Shown: positions 24,028-32,957 of the stretch, piece by piece
Position numbering within the stretch: position 1 is the stretch's first letter
How the letters are laid out: each line of letters begins with the position of its first letter
Assembly: GCA_017458005.1 (NCBI GenBank)
Contig: JAFTGH010000012.1
Span: forward strand, 19,736 to 83,735
Source: Prevotella sp.
Lineage (GTDB): Bacteria; Bacteroidota; Bacteroidia; Bacteroidales; Bacteroidaceae
Reading direction: 5' to 3'
DNA length: 64,000 nucleotides
Notes under the pieces: model-generated
What the model was told of the DNA's origin: nothing
The model's input: only the letters and a program-made list of their open reading frames with translations
The model's database searches: none
Program-made: the position numbers and the translations under genes

Positions 24028-26385
24028 TTAGTTGTAGAAATTCCAAGAGACTCCAAAACGGAAGACGCTGCCATTGGTTGGATGATGAGGGGTCAGGAAC
24101 ATCATCTTATTGCCTGACGCATTGTTGACATGACTCATCATCACAAAGAAACGAGCACGCTTCAAATGGAAATTCGCATAGACATCCACGAAAGGATAAC
24201 CTCCTAATTCCACACGGCTGTCGCTATTCTGCTGAATGGCAAACTGTCCGATAAGCGGGAGATAGTCTGGGGCATTGTATTTCGTGAAGAAGGTAACGTC
24301 ACCACCGAGTTCAACACTCAGCACTTTAGCGATCTTGAATTTCAGATATAGGTTGCTGAAGATATTCAAGGCGGGAAGTGGCAACACCTCCTTGTTGCTG
24401 GAGTTCTGGTAGGTGATGACATTCTCCCAGTTGAGAATGCCTAATTGGAAATCCTGTCGCAGTTGGGCGGTCATGACGTTGATGTTTCCACTCTCCTGAT
24501 AGACATCTCCTGTCAAGTTTGAGCGACCGTAGGTGTCTGTCATGGTGTAACTCATACCGAAATAGGTGTAGTTCTGTATCTCCTCAATGGCAACACGCAA
24601 CTGGGTGCGGGTCTTAGGATAGGTGAGGAGTCCCTCTATACGGGTACGGGTCTCCTTGTCGTAATCGGAATGATCCCACCAAAGATGTTTGGAATGATAG
24701 TTTGTCTTGAAGAAGGTGGGATTGAAACGGTAAAAGGATGCCTTTGCCGCTAATTGCAGGGTGTCTCCAAAGAGCGGGAAATTGAGGTCGGTGGAGAAAT
24801 CGACATTCAGGGAGCCCGCATCAGGTCCAACCACCCACGCCTCAGCAAGCAGATTGTAGTGAAGGGTCTTACCTTGCGTCTTTGACATTTGCCCTCCTAC
24901 ACTCAGATGTCCTTCCGACCACGAATTCATGAAATAGGTATCAGCATCCTCATCCAAGTCTGGCATCTGGAATTTGCGGTGCTCATAACTGATGAATCCC
25001 TTCAGTCCAGCCTTGGCGTATTTGTTGAATCCCTCCAGCAAGGCTATGGCAAATGTGTTCTTGATAGATAGGTGTTTATACTGGTCGTAGATAGAGTCAT
25101 TGCCATATTCCCCTTTCTCATTATAGTTATAGAAGGTATCCATATAGTAGTCGCTGGGGGAGGAATATGCTTGATAGATACGACTGTGCCTATTGATGTC
25201 AAGGGTATGGATGAAACTGGTGACAGGGACATATTCCAGTTTCATAGTGGCATCAATGGAGTCCTGTCGTGCCTGTTCCGCCATCAGACTGTCCATCTTT
25301 TCAGGAGAGTCTACCTTAATACGGGTGGAGTCAACCATCTCCGTGGGTTTCTCGCCATTCATGGGAAGGTCACCCGCAATACGGGCGTTGTCAGGTCTAC
25401 CCGTAGGAGCGTTGTTGGCTATCTTTCCGCCCTTGCGCCCAAGATTCATATTCTCCTCTTTTCCCTTGTTCTCCCGTGCCAACTTCTCTTTGGCGGAGGC
25501 TGCGGCAAACTGTCGTGCCTTGATTTCCTCGTCAGTCATCTTCACCTTTCGATAGAATCCAAGGTTATAGCGATGAGTGAGGAAGAAATGGATGGAGTTA
25601 TTACGGTTCCAGTTCTTAGAGAGTATGGTGGGAATCTCCTCCTCGCTAAACTGGTCGTCGAAACTCTCAGGGTGGGTGATATAGTTGTCGTTGGTGATAC
25701 CACCATTCTCTGTCGCCTTCCGATGATAGGTCGAGAAGAGGGCATGCATCTGGTAGCGGTTACCAATATAGGAGGCGAAGAGTGATGCTCTGAAATGCGA
25801 GTTGCTTTGGTTTTGGTAATAGCCACGGGCATAATGGTAGTCTAAATCGAATCCCAACCCTAACCGCTTGTTGGCATTGATAGCAAACTTGGCATCAATA
25901 TGATCCTCACCATTCTGCTTATTACCACAGTCATCATAACTGATATTGGTATAGGGCGACAGGGTATTCACAAACAAGAAGTCCTCAGGCTGCTTCGTCG
26001 TATAGTCGTAGGGCTGTGTGAAGAAGAACTCACTCGCCAGAGGACGGTCGATGAAGATACGGCTTAGGCGTGGGGTATAGTTGCTGCCCGTGGTGTTGTA
26101 CTCTCCATAGACTCCCGTGTTGAAGATCGTGTTCTGGAAAAGATGTGGCATTGTGTCAACCTCGGCAGGGCGGATGTCCCCAAAATGACGGTCGACAGTC
26201 CATACGCGAACACCACGAGGAATCTCCTTGTTTTGGACAGAGTCACGGCGGTTGGGATTGAAATTGCCGTTACTCTCATCCCTTTGGGTGATGAAGCCGT
26301 CCTCGTCGATTTGGTTATAAACCTGTGCATGCATAGCAGATGCCATACATGCCAAGAGTGTCAGCGTATATAGATGTTTCTTCAA
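24028..26385 (-). CDS. putative porin, Porin_10 family
   Basis: A 785-residue outer-membrane beta-barrel protein of the Bacteroidetes Porin_10 family. It has a signal peptide (MKKHLYTLTLLACMASAMHAQ) and long tracts of amphipathic strands, with a poorly conserved insert rich in Asn/Lys/Met (about 285-370). The gene is the last of three overlapping minus-strand genes (DUF4468, small membrane protein, porin). Start: the frame begins with TTG at 26385, overlapping the TGA of the upstream small gene (ATTGA); no in-frame ATG gives a full signal peptide, so TTG initiation by translational coupling is likely. Confidence 0.82.
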   Translation of the reverse strand: MKKHLYTLTLLACMASAMHAQVYNQIDEDGFITQRDESNGNFNPNRRDSVQNKEIPRGVRVWTVDRHFGDIRPAEVDTMPHLFQNTIFNTGVYGEYNTTGSNYTPRLSRIFIDRPLASEFFFTQPYDYTTKQPEDFLFVNTLSPYTNISYDDCGNKQNGEDHIDAKFAINANKRLGLGFDLDYHYARGYYQNQSNSHFRASLFASYIGNRYQMHALFSTYHRKATENGGITNDNYITHPESFDDQFSEEEIPTILSKNWNRNNSIHFFLTHRYNLGFYRKVKMTDEEIKARQFAAASAKEKLARENKGKEENMNLGRKGGKIANNAPTGRPDNARIAGDLPMNGEKPTEMVDSTRIKVDSPEKMDSLMAEQARQDSIDATMKLEYVPVTSFIHTLDINRHSRIYQAYSSPSDYYMDTFYNYNEKGEYGNDSIYDQYKHLSIKNTFAIALLEGFNKYAKAGLKGFISYEHRKFQMPDLDEDADTYFMNSWSEGHLSVGGQMSKTQGKTLHYNLLAEAWVVGPDAGSLNVDFSTDLNFPLFGDTLQLAAKASFYRFNPTFFKTNYHSKHLWWDHSDYDKETRTRIEGLLTYPKTRTQLRVAIEEIQNYTYFGMSYTMTDTYGRSNLTGDVYQESGNINVMTAQLRQDFQLGILNWENVITYQNSSNKEVLPLPALNIFSNLYLKFKIAKVLSVELGGDVTFFTKYNAPDYLPLIGQFAIQQNSDSRVELGGYPFVDVYANFHLKRARFFVMMSHVNNASGNKMMFLTPHHPTNGSVFRFGVSWNFYN

Positions 26386-26555
26386 TTCTTGTCTTCAAGT
26401 TTAAGTAGACGCACGACGACCTCGATAAACTTGAACGCCATAGCGACAATGATAATATAGGTACCCGTCTCTTTATTGCCCCAATAATATGTGGCCATTC
26501 CAGCAGCGGCACCAATGACGAAAATGGTGTTGAGGATATTACGAAGGAGTCTCAT
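26382..26555 (-). CDS. small single- or double-span membrane protein
   Basis: A 57-residue protein read as MRLLRNILNTIFVIGAAAGM...WGNKETGTYIIIVAMAFKFIE...RLLKLEDKN. It has two hydrophobic stretches separated by a short polar loop. It overlaps the DUF4468 gene upstream by 4 bp (ATGA) and the porin gene downstream by 4 bp, so all three are one translationally coupled unit. The short tight overlap on both sides is the main reason to believe it is real. Confidence 0.75.
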   Translation of the reverse strand: MRLLRNILNTIFVIGAAAGMATYYWGNKETGTYIIIVAMAFKFIEVVVRLLKLEDKN

Positions 26556-27178
26556 TTCAGCAACCCCTCAATTTTATTGAACAGGTAGTCCTTGCGGTCA
26601 ATGGTCTTACGGCGGAACTTACCAGTCAATGGCAATAACTTGGTGTTCTTCTTGTTGACAGCCACTTTATCCGTGATCCAATCCTCTGCCTTATATCGTT
26701 GTGCCTTACGCTGCTCCTCATAGAGATACTTGATGTGCGACATCTCCACGACGACTTTTCCATCCTGACAGGAAGCCTTCAGCACATAGTAGAAACGGGT
26801 GCGGTCGAGGGATATGACATTACTCTGGAATACCAACCATTCCTCATAACGGGCTCCCAACTCATAGTCTGTTGTATCTGCCTTCACTATCTCGCTGTTG
26901 AGTTGGTTAGACTCCTTGGTCATATCTTGCAGAAACTTGCCGATGATATTGTATAACTCAAAAGCCGTCTTGCCAGGGGCTTCGAAGGTTCTGGAGAATA
27001 CCACTTTGCCATCTACTACAGGTACTGCGCCTTGCAAATACTTCTGATTAGGGTCGGGCTTTGCGACAACCGCCTTTGCGGCTTCTTCCTGTTTCTTCTC
27101 GGGTTGCTCCCAAGTGTTCTGGGCAAACCCCGTCATAGGTATGCTTGCTATAAGCACTGTCCATACAAAATGTCTCAT
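26552..27178 (-). CDS. DUF4468 domain secreted protein
   Basis: A 208-residue exported protein (signal peptide MRHFVWTVLIASIPMTGFA) of the DUF4468 type: a KPDPNQKYLQGAVPVVDGKVVF entry, KTAFELYNIIGKFLQDM helix and a strand-rich core with YVLKASCQDGKVVVEMSHIKYLYEE. The family has a TBP-like fold and is common in Bacteroidales; function unknown. First gene of the three-gene porin operon; a TATTTTTG -7 element is present on the minus strand near 27210-27217. Confidence 0.8.
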   Translation of the reverse strand: MRHFVWTVLIASIPMTGFAQNTWEQPEKKQEEAAKAVVAKPDPNQKYLQGAVPVVDGKVVFSRTFEAPGKTAFELYNIIGKFLQDMTKESNQLNSEIVKADTTDYELGARYEEWLVFQSNVISLDRTRFYYVLKASCQDGKVVVEMSHIKYLYEEQRKAQRYKAEDWITDKVAVNKKNTKLLPLTGKFRRKTIDRKDYLFNKIEGLLK

Positions 27179-27252
27179 TATCGTAGCGTTTTGTTGTTTT
27201 TGAGTGCAAAAATACGAATAATCAGCATAACAGCCTAATAAATTATGATAAT

Positions 27253-29283
27253 TTATTTTAATTCCAGTTCTTTCTGTAGTCTGACGATCTCGTCACGATA
27301 CTGCGCGGCCTGCAGGAAGTCGAGTTTCTTTGCCGCCTCCTTCATGAGTCTTGTCGTCTCGGCAATACTCTTCTCCAGTTGTGGACGGGTCATGCGCTGC
27401 ACGATAGGATCGGCGGCGAAGGCACCTTGCTCCATCGGACTGATGTAGACGGTCTGAGCCTGTCTCTCCGTATCCTCTCCTTCAGTCGTCTGTCGCAGGT
27501 CACTCTGTTTGATGGCTTTCTCAATCTGTTTGGGTGTAATGCCGTGCTCCTCGTTGTAGCGCATCTGTTTCATCCTACGACGTGCCGTCTCGTCGATAGT
27601 CAGTTGCATCGATGCTGTGATGGTATCAGCATACATGATAACTTTGCCATTCACATTACGGGCGGCACGTCCTGCCGTCTGGGTCAGTGAGCGGTGGGAA
27701 CGAAGGAAACCTTCCTTGTCAGCATCAAGGATAGCGACCAACGACACCTCTGGCAGGTCAAGTCCCTCGCGCAACAGGTTAACACCGACCAGTACGTCGA
27801 ACGTGCCGTTGCGCAGATTCTCCAGAATCTTTACCCTTTCGAGAGTCGTCACTTCACTATGGATGTAGGCTGTCTGAATACCGTTATTTAATAGGTATTC
27901 ACTCAGTTCCTCCGCCATGCGTTTGGTGAGTGTCGTCACCAATACACGTTCCTTGCGATGGACACGGGTGAGTATCTCGTCCATGAGGTCGTCAATCTGG
28001 TTCTCAGTCGGACGAACCTCAATCTCGGGATCGAGCAGTCCTGTGGGGCGTATCAGTTGTTCTACCACGACACCCTCAGCCTCGTTGAGTTCGTAGTCAG
28101 CAGGTGTGGCACTGACGTAGATAATCTGATTCGTCATTTGCTGAAACTCGTCGAAAGTCAACGGTCGGTTGTCGAAGGCGGCAGGCAGGCGGAATCCGAA
28201 CTCCACCAGATTGGTCTTGCGGGCTCGGTCACCTCCATACATCGCCCCGATCTGAGGGACACTGACATGACTCTCGTCAATCATCATCAGATAGTCGTCA
28301 GGGAAAAAGTCGAGCAGGCAATAAGGGCGTTCTCCTGCCAGTCTGCCGTCAAAGTAGCGAGAATAATTCTCTATTCCTGAGCAGTGTCCTAATTCCTTGA
28401 TCATCTCCATGTCATACTCTACACGCTCCTTGATGCGCTGTGCCTTGATGCCGTCGCCCATCTCCTCGAAAAACGCAACCTGTTTCACCAAGTCGTCTTG
28501 TATCTGGCGGATAGCGATGTTAGTCTGTTCCTGTGAGGTCATAAAGAGGTTAGCAGGGTAGAGTTTATACTCCTCAAAACTATTGAGGCGGTCCATCGTC
28601 ATACTGTCCAGTTCCTCAATGGCATCTATCTCATCATCCCAGAAGGTGATGCGTAAGATGACCTCATTATATGCCATGGCGATGTCGACAGTGTCGCCCT
28701 TTACACGGAAACAGCCACGTTTCAGTTCAATATCATTCCTGACATAAAGGGCTGCGACTAATTTTCTTAACAAAGCGTTACGGTCTAGGATTTGTCCCTT
28801 ATGCAACTCGATGACATTCTCATGTAGGGCGACAGGACTTCCCATACCGTATATGCAACTAATGGATGATACGACGATAACGTCTTTTCTTCCTGAGAGC
28901 AAGGCACTTACGGCGCGAAGTCTTAAGCGGTCTATCTCTTCATTGATGGCAAGGTCTTTCTCTATATAGGTGTCAGTCGTGGGTAAGTATGCCTCAGGCT
29001 GATAGTAGTCATAATAACTGACATAATATTCGACGGCATTCTCAGGGAAGAACCCTCGCATCTCCTCATAGAGTTGGGCGGCAAGTGTTTTGTTATGGGA
29101 GAGAATAAGGGTAGGGCGGTTGATATTTGCGATGACATTCGCCATCGTGAAAGTCTTGCCCGATCCTGTCACACCCAGCAACACTTGTGCCTTGTCGCCT
29201 CTCTCCACTCCATCCGTCAGTTGGCGGATAGCCTCTGGTTGGTCACCTGTCGGCTTGTATTTAGATGTCAATTGAAAGTTCAT
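27253..29283 (-). CDS. uvrB: excinuclease ABC subunit B
   Basis: The UvrB helicase-like subunit of nucleotide excision repair, which verifies damage handed over by UvrA and positions UvrC. At 676 residues it is normal. Walker A is GVTGSGKT, the beta-hairpin region follows (EYYVSYYDYYQPEAYLP), and the C-terminal UVR motif that contacts UvrC is present (LEKSIAETTRLMKEAAKKLD). The ATG at 29283 (MNFQLTSKYKPTGDQ) is the usual family start; upstream in-frame codons fall in the intergenic region with the divergent bamD gene. Confidence 0.97.
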   Translation of the reverse strand: MNFQLTSKYKPTGDQPEAIRQLTDGVERGDKAQVLLGVTGSGKTFTMANVIANINRPTLILSHNKTLAAQLYEEMRGFFPENAVEYYVSYYDYYQPEAYLPTTDTYIEKDLAINEEIDRLRLRAVSALLSGRKDVIVVSSISCIYGMGSPVALHENVIELHKGQILDRNALLRKLVAALYVRNDIELKRGCFRVKGDTVDIAMAYNEVILRITFWDDEIDAIEELDSMTMDRLNSFEEYKLYPANLFMTSQEQTNIAIRQIQDDLVKQVAFFEEMGDGIKAQRIKERVEYDMEMIKELGHCSGIENYSRYFDGRLAGERPYCLLDFFPDDYLMMIDESHVSVPQIGAMYGGDRARKTNLVEFGFRLPAAFDNRPLTFDEFQQMTNQIIYVSATPADYELNEAEGVVVEQLIRPTGLLDPEIEVRPTENQIDDLMDEILTRVHRKERVLVTTLTKRMAEELSEYLLNNGIQTAYIHSEVTTLERVKILENLRNGTFDVLVGVNLLREGLDLPEVSLVAILDADKEGFLRSHRSLTQTAGRAARNVNGKVIMYADTITASMQLTIDETARRRMKQMRYNEEHGITPKQIEKAIKQSDLRQTTEGEDTERQAQTVYISPMEQGAFAADPIVQRMTRPQLEKSIAETTRLMKEAAKKLDFLQAAQYRDEIVRLQKELELK

Positions 29284-29389
29284 AAGGTACAAAGGTACAA
29301 AAAAAATGGTGAAGTGCGAACAAATTACAAGTTTTCTTCGTAACAAACGTTATAATCCAGCGATAATTGCTAAAATTCGTTCCTTTTCC

Positions 29390-29420
29390 TTTGGAATTAA
29401 CGGAAAAATGACTACTTTTG
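29390..29420 (+). promoter_or_regulatory. bamD operon promoter
   Basis: TTTG (29390-29393), 19 bp, TACTTTTG (29413-29420), 21 bp before the bamD start. Confidence 0.75.
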
Positions 29421-29440
29421 CACGTCAAATTTGATAAAGG

Positions 29441-30268
29441 ATGAAAAAAGGCAATCTTTTGATACTCTGTATGGCTGTTCTTTTGAGCAGTTGTGCCTCG
29501 GAGTTTAATAAAGTCTATAAGACTGCGGATAACGACTATAAGTACGAGTTTGCCAAGCAGTGTTTTGCGATGGGGAAATACCAGCAGGCAAGTACGTTAC
29601 TCCAAGATTTGGTCTTGATTCAGAAAGGACGTGACAATGCCCAGGAGTGTCTCTACTTGTTGGGTATGGCTCAATATGGTAATCGTGACTATGAGTCGGC
29701 GAGTGCCACTTTTAAGAAATATTACTCCAGTTATCCGAAAGGTACTTTTGCCGAACAGGCAAGTTTCTATGTCGGACAGTCGCTTTATCAGAGTGCCCCA
29801 GAGCCTCGACTTGACCAGACTCCTACCGTGGGTGCCATCAATGCCTATCAGCAGTTCCTCGACCTCTTTCCCGATTCCGAGTTACGACCGATAGCCCAGC
29901 AACGTCTGTTTGACTTGCAGGACAACCTGGTACAGAAGGAATACCTCTCTGCAGAACTTTATTATAACCTCGGTGGCTATTTTGGTAATATCAATGCCAA
30001 TACCGAGAGTAATTATGAGGCATGTATCATCACCGCTCAGAATGCGTTGAAAACTTATCCGTTCACTAAGATTCGTGAGAAGTTCTCTGTGCTGATTATG
30101 AAGAGCAAGTTCGAACTTGCCGAGAACAGTTCTGAGGAGAAGAAACTGGATCGCTATCGCGATGCGGAAGATGAATGCTATGGTTTCCTCAACGAGTACC
30201 CAGAGTCAAAGGAATGTGCCACAGCGGAGAAGTTTATCGCTAAATGTAAGAAAATAACAAAGGATTAA
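29441..30268 (+). CDS. bamD: outer-membrane assembly lipoprotein BamD
   Basis: A 275-residue TPR lipoprotein of the BAM complex, which folds beta-barrel proteins into the outer membrane. The signal peptide ends in a lipobox (AVLLSSC, Cys18). The tetratricopeptide pattern continues: AKQCFAMGKYQQASTLLQDL, YESASATFKKYYSSYPKGTF, AINAYQQFLDLFPDSEL. It is the first gene of an operon with the RNA polymerase omega subunit (3-bp gap) and a DUF4293 gene (2-bp gap), an order I recognise as conserved in Bacteroidales. Confidence 0.93.
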   Translation: MKKGNLLILCMAVLLSSCASEFNKVYKTADNDYKYEFAKQCFAMGKYQQASTLLQDLVLIQKGRDNAQECLYLLGMAQYGNRDYESASATFKKYYSSYPKGTFAEQASFYVGQSLYQSAPEPRLDQTPTVGAINAYQQFLDLFPDSELRPIAQQRLFDLQDNLVQKEYLSAELYYNLGGYFGNINANTESNYEACIITAQNALKTYPFTKIREKFSVLIMKSKFELAENSSEEKKLDRYRDAEDECYGFLNEYPESKECATAEKFIAKCKKITKD

Positions 30269-30271
30269 AAT

Positions 30272-30619
30272 ATGGATTATAAGAAATCAAAAGCACCAGT
30301 GAACACAGTGACCCGTAATATCATGGATCTCTGTGAGGAAACAGGAAACATCTACGAGAGTGTTGCAATTATCTCTAAGCGTGCCAATCAGATCAGTGTG
30401 CAGATCAAAGAGGACCTGAGCAAGAAGTTGGCGGAGTTCGCTTCCTATAACGACTCTTTGGAGGAAGTCTTCGAGAATCGTGAGCAGATTGAGATATCCC
30501 GTTATTACGAGAAACTTCCCAAACCCTCCCTGCTTGCCACTCAGGAGTTTGTGGAGGACAAGGTATATTGGCGTGATCCTGCCCGTGAGCAGGCTTTGGC
30601 ACAAGAGGAGCATCTTTAA
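30272..30619 (+). CDS. rpoZ: DNA-directed RNA polymerase omega subunit, Rpb6 type
   Basis: A 115-residue protein of the Bacteroidetes omega/Rpb6 group: SKAPVNTVTRNIMDLCEETGNIYESVAIISKRANQI contains the conserved xRANQI core that helps assemble the beta-prime subunit. The Bacteroidetes form has a longer C-terminal tail (SRYYEKLPKPSLLATQEF). It lies between bamD and the DUF4293 gene with almost no spacing, in one operon. Confidence 0.9.
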   Translation: MDYKKSKAPVNTVTRNIMDLCEETGNIYESVAIISKRANQISVQIKEDLSKKLAEFASYNDSLEEVFENREQIEISRYYEKLPKPSLLATQEFVEDKVYWRDPAREQALAQEEHL

Positions 30620-30621
30620 TC

Positions 30622-31074
30622 ATGATACAGCGTAAGCAAACGGTATTCCTCTTTCTTGCCGCAGTTTTTGGCGTACTCGCTTTGTGTATGCAACTGGCGA
30701 CAGTGAGTTATGAGGGACTGACAACCTACCGTATCTTCAGTCTTTGGGCAATAGGGCAGAGCGGAGCGCGTTCTTTCGTTCCCTGTCCCTTGTTTATCCT
30801 GATGCTGTTGTCAACCACGTTGAGTGTCTGCACCATATTTATATATAAGCGTCGTCCTTTGCAGGCGAAGTTGTGTATGGTCAATATCTTCGTGATCCTG
30901 TTATGGTATATCTCGATGATAGTGGTTAGCAAGCAGTTATCCCCCGATGCGATGAACTTCCAGATGGAGATAGCATCCTCTTTCCCTGCCGTCATGGCGA
31001 TTCTTCTCTTTATGGCTCGCAAGGGCATCCTTGCTGACGAGAAGTTAGTTCGTGCCGCCGACAGAATAAGGTAA
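30622..31074 (+). CDS. DUF4293 family membrane protein
   Basis: A 150-residue integral-membrane protein with four predicted helices; the start MIQRKQTVFLFLAAVFGVLA is a hallmark of DUF4293. Function unknown. Last gene of the bamD-rpoZ operon; a strong bidirectional terminator follows. Confidence 0.88.
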   Translation: MIQRKQTVFLFLAAVFGVLALCMQLATVSYEGLTTYRIFSLWAIGQSGARSFVPCPLFILMLLSTTLSVCTIFIYKRRPLQAKLCMVNIFVILLWYISMIVVSKQLSPDAMNFQMEIASSFPAVMAILLFMARKGILADEKLVRAADRIR

Positions 31075-31090
31075 AAGCATATTTATTATA

Positions 31091-31128
31091 AAAAGGGGCA
31101 TTGATGTGTTATTGTCAATGCCCCTTTT
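31091..31128. terminator. bidirectional terminator
   Basis: AAAAGGGGCATTGA (31091-31104), a 10-nt loop, TCAATGCCCCTTTT (31115-31128): a perfect 14-bp stem with A-run and T-run on opposite sides. It ends the bamD operon on the plus strand and the purM end of the minus-strand operon. Confidence 0.9.
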
Positions 31129-31141
31129 CTGTTTATACTCA

Positions 31142-32329
31142 TTAGTATTCGAATGTTCCGAATTCACTATGAATGGTCAGGCTCTTCTTGCCTTCCTCGA
31201 TATGTCCGATGACTTGAGCGTCGATGTTGAAGGACTTCGAGAGACTGATGACCTTGTCGGCAACCTCAGGACGAACATATATCTCCATACGATGTCCCAT
31301 GTTGAAAACCTGGTACATCTCACGCCAGTCGGTGCCAGAGCACTCGTGGATGGCACGGAAGAGTGGAGGAACAGGGAACATGTTGTCCTTGACGACTTTG
31401 CAGTTGTCGTTCACGAAATGCAGCACCTTTGTCTGGGCACCGCCAGTACAGTGTACCATGCCATGAATCTCTGGACGCAGTTCGTCCAATAGTTTCTTGA
31501 TGACAGGGGCATAGGTGCGGGTAGGAGAGAGCACGAGTTGCCCCATGTCTGGCAGTATTGCTTGTTGATGTGCCACATCAACATGTGGAACCGCATCCGT
31601 CAGTTTATACTTACCACTATATACCAACTCGTCAGGTACGGCATGGTCGTAACTCTCTGGATATTTCTCTGCGAGATACTTAGCGAAGACATCATGGCGG
31701 GCGGAGGTCAGTCCATTGCTGCCCATGCCACCGTTATAGCGCTTCTCGTAAGTTGCCTGTCCCGTGGAAGAGAGACCTACGATGACATCACCAGGACGGA
31801 TGTTCGCATTATCGATCACGTCACTGCGTTTCATGCGACATGTGACGGTAGAGTCGACAATGATGGTGCGGACGAGGTCGCCCACGTCTGCCGTCTCACC
31901 ACCAGTAGGATAGATGCCAATACCCATCTCTCGCAGTTCGGCAAGCAGTTCGTCGGTGCCGTTGATGATAGCAGAGATGATCTCCCCGGGAACGAGCATC
32001 TTGTTACGTCCGATGGTCGAACTGACAAGGATATTGTCCACAGCGCCCACACAGAGCAGGTCGTCGGTATTCATCACGATGGCATCCTGTGCGATCCCTT
32101 TCCATACGGAGAGGTCGCCCGTCTCCTTCCAGTACATATAGGCGAGGCTTGACTTCGTGCCTGCTCCATCGGCATGCATGATGTTGCAATACTCTGGGTC
32201 GCCTCCAAGGATATCTGGGATAATCTTACAGAAAGCCTGTGGGAAGATTCCCTTGTCGATGTTCTTGATGGCGTTATGTACGTCTTCTTTGGCGGCACTG
32301 ACACCGCGCATCATATATCTGTTATCCAT
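31142..32329 (-). CDS. purM: phosphoribosylformylglycinamidine cyclo-ligase (AIR synthase)
   Basis: Closes the imidazole ring of purine precursors: formylglycinamidine ribotide plus ATP to aminoimidazole ribotide. The 395-residue length and the glycine-rich N-terminal ATP-binding segment (HADGAGTKSSLAYMYW; NTDDLLCVGA; GGETADVGD) fit the long Bacteroidetes branch of PurM. It is the last gene of the run phoH-purC-menG-aroE-TPM-lemA-purM, and shares purine synthesis with purC near the start of it. Confidence 0.93.
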   Translation of the reverse strand: MDNRYMMRGVSAAKEDVHNAIKNIDKGIFPQAFCKIIPDILGGDPEYCNIMHADGAGTKSSLAYMYWKETGDLSVWKGIAQDAIVMNTDDLLCVGAVDNILVSSTIGRNKMLVPGEIISAIINGTDELLAELREMGIGIYPTGGETADVGDLVRTIIVDSTVTCRMKRSDVIDNANIRPGDVIVGLSSTGQATYEKRYNGGMGSNGLTSARHDVFAKYLAEKYPESYDHAVPDELVYSGKYKLTDAVPHVDVAHQQAILPDMGQLVLSPTRTYAPVIKKLLDELRPEIHGMVHCTGGAQTKVLHFVNDNCKVVKDNMFPVPPLFRAIHECSGTDWREMYQVFNMGHRMEIYVRPEVADKVISLSKSFNIDAQVIGHIEEGKKSLTIHSEFGTFEY

Positions 32330-32337
32330 TTTCTTTC

Positions 32338-32925
32338 TTAGAATTTAACTTGTGGTGCTTTCTCTGCTCCAGCCTCAGCCTCGAACTTTGTCATCTGGTG
32401 GAAGCCAAAGATACCGGCGAAGATGTTCTTGGGGAAAGAACGAATCTCCACATTGTATTGCTGAACAGCCTGGTTGAACTTGTTGCGAGCCTCGTTGATG
32501 CGGTTCTCGGTTCCCTCCAACTGTACTTGCAGGTCACGGAAGTTCTCGTTAGCCTTCAGGTCGGGATAGTTCTCCTGAATGGCGATCAGACGACCGAGGG
32601 CACTGCCCAGTTCTCCCTGAGCCTGCTGGAACTCCTTCAGTTTCTCAGGAGTCAGGTTCTCCGCGTCGAGGTTGATAGAGGTAGCCTTCGTGCGGGCATT
32701 GACAACATCCTCCAAGGTCTGCTTCTCATGAGCGGCATAGCCTTTGACGGTCTCAACCAGATTGGGGATCAGGTCTGCACGACGCTGGTACGTCGACTGT
32801 ACATTGGCAAGGGCTGTGGTTGCCTGCTCTTGTACGCTAACCATTGAGTTGTAAGCACTGGCAGCCCATGCGCCAAGGATGACGACGACTGCAATAATTG
32901 CGATAAGTCCTTTACTGAGTTTCAT
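32338..32925 (-). CDS. LemA family protein
   Basis: A 195-residue protein anchored by one N-terminal membrane helix (KGLIAIIAVVVILGAWAAS), followed by the helical LemA domain: NSMVSVQEQATTALANVQSTYQRRADLIPNLVETVKG is the family signature. The function of LemA is not settled; in many genomes it sits next to a TPM-domain gene, as here (32 bp upstream). Confidence 0.93.
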   Translation of the reverse strand: MKLSKGLIAIIAVVVILGAWAASAYNSMVSVQEQATTALANVQSTYQRRADLIPNLVETVKGYAAHEKQTLEDVVNARTKATSINLDAENLTPEKLKEFQQAQGELGSALGRLIAIQENYPDLKANENFRDLQVQLEGTENRINEARNKFNQAVQQYNVEIRSFPKNIFAGIFGFHQMTKFEAEAGAEKAPQVKF

Positions 32926-32957
32926 AATCCTATTATTTTAGTTGTTTAATATTTCCA

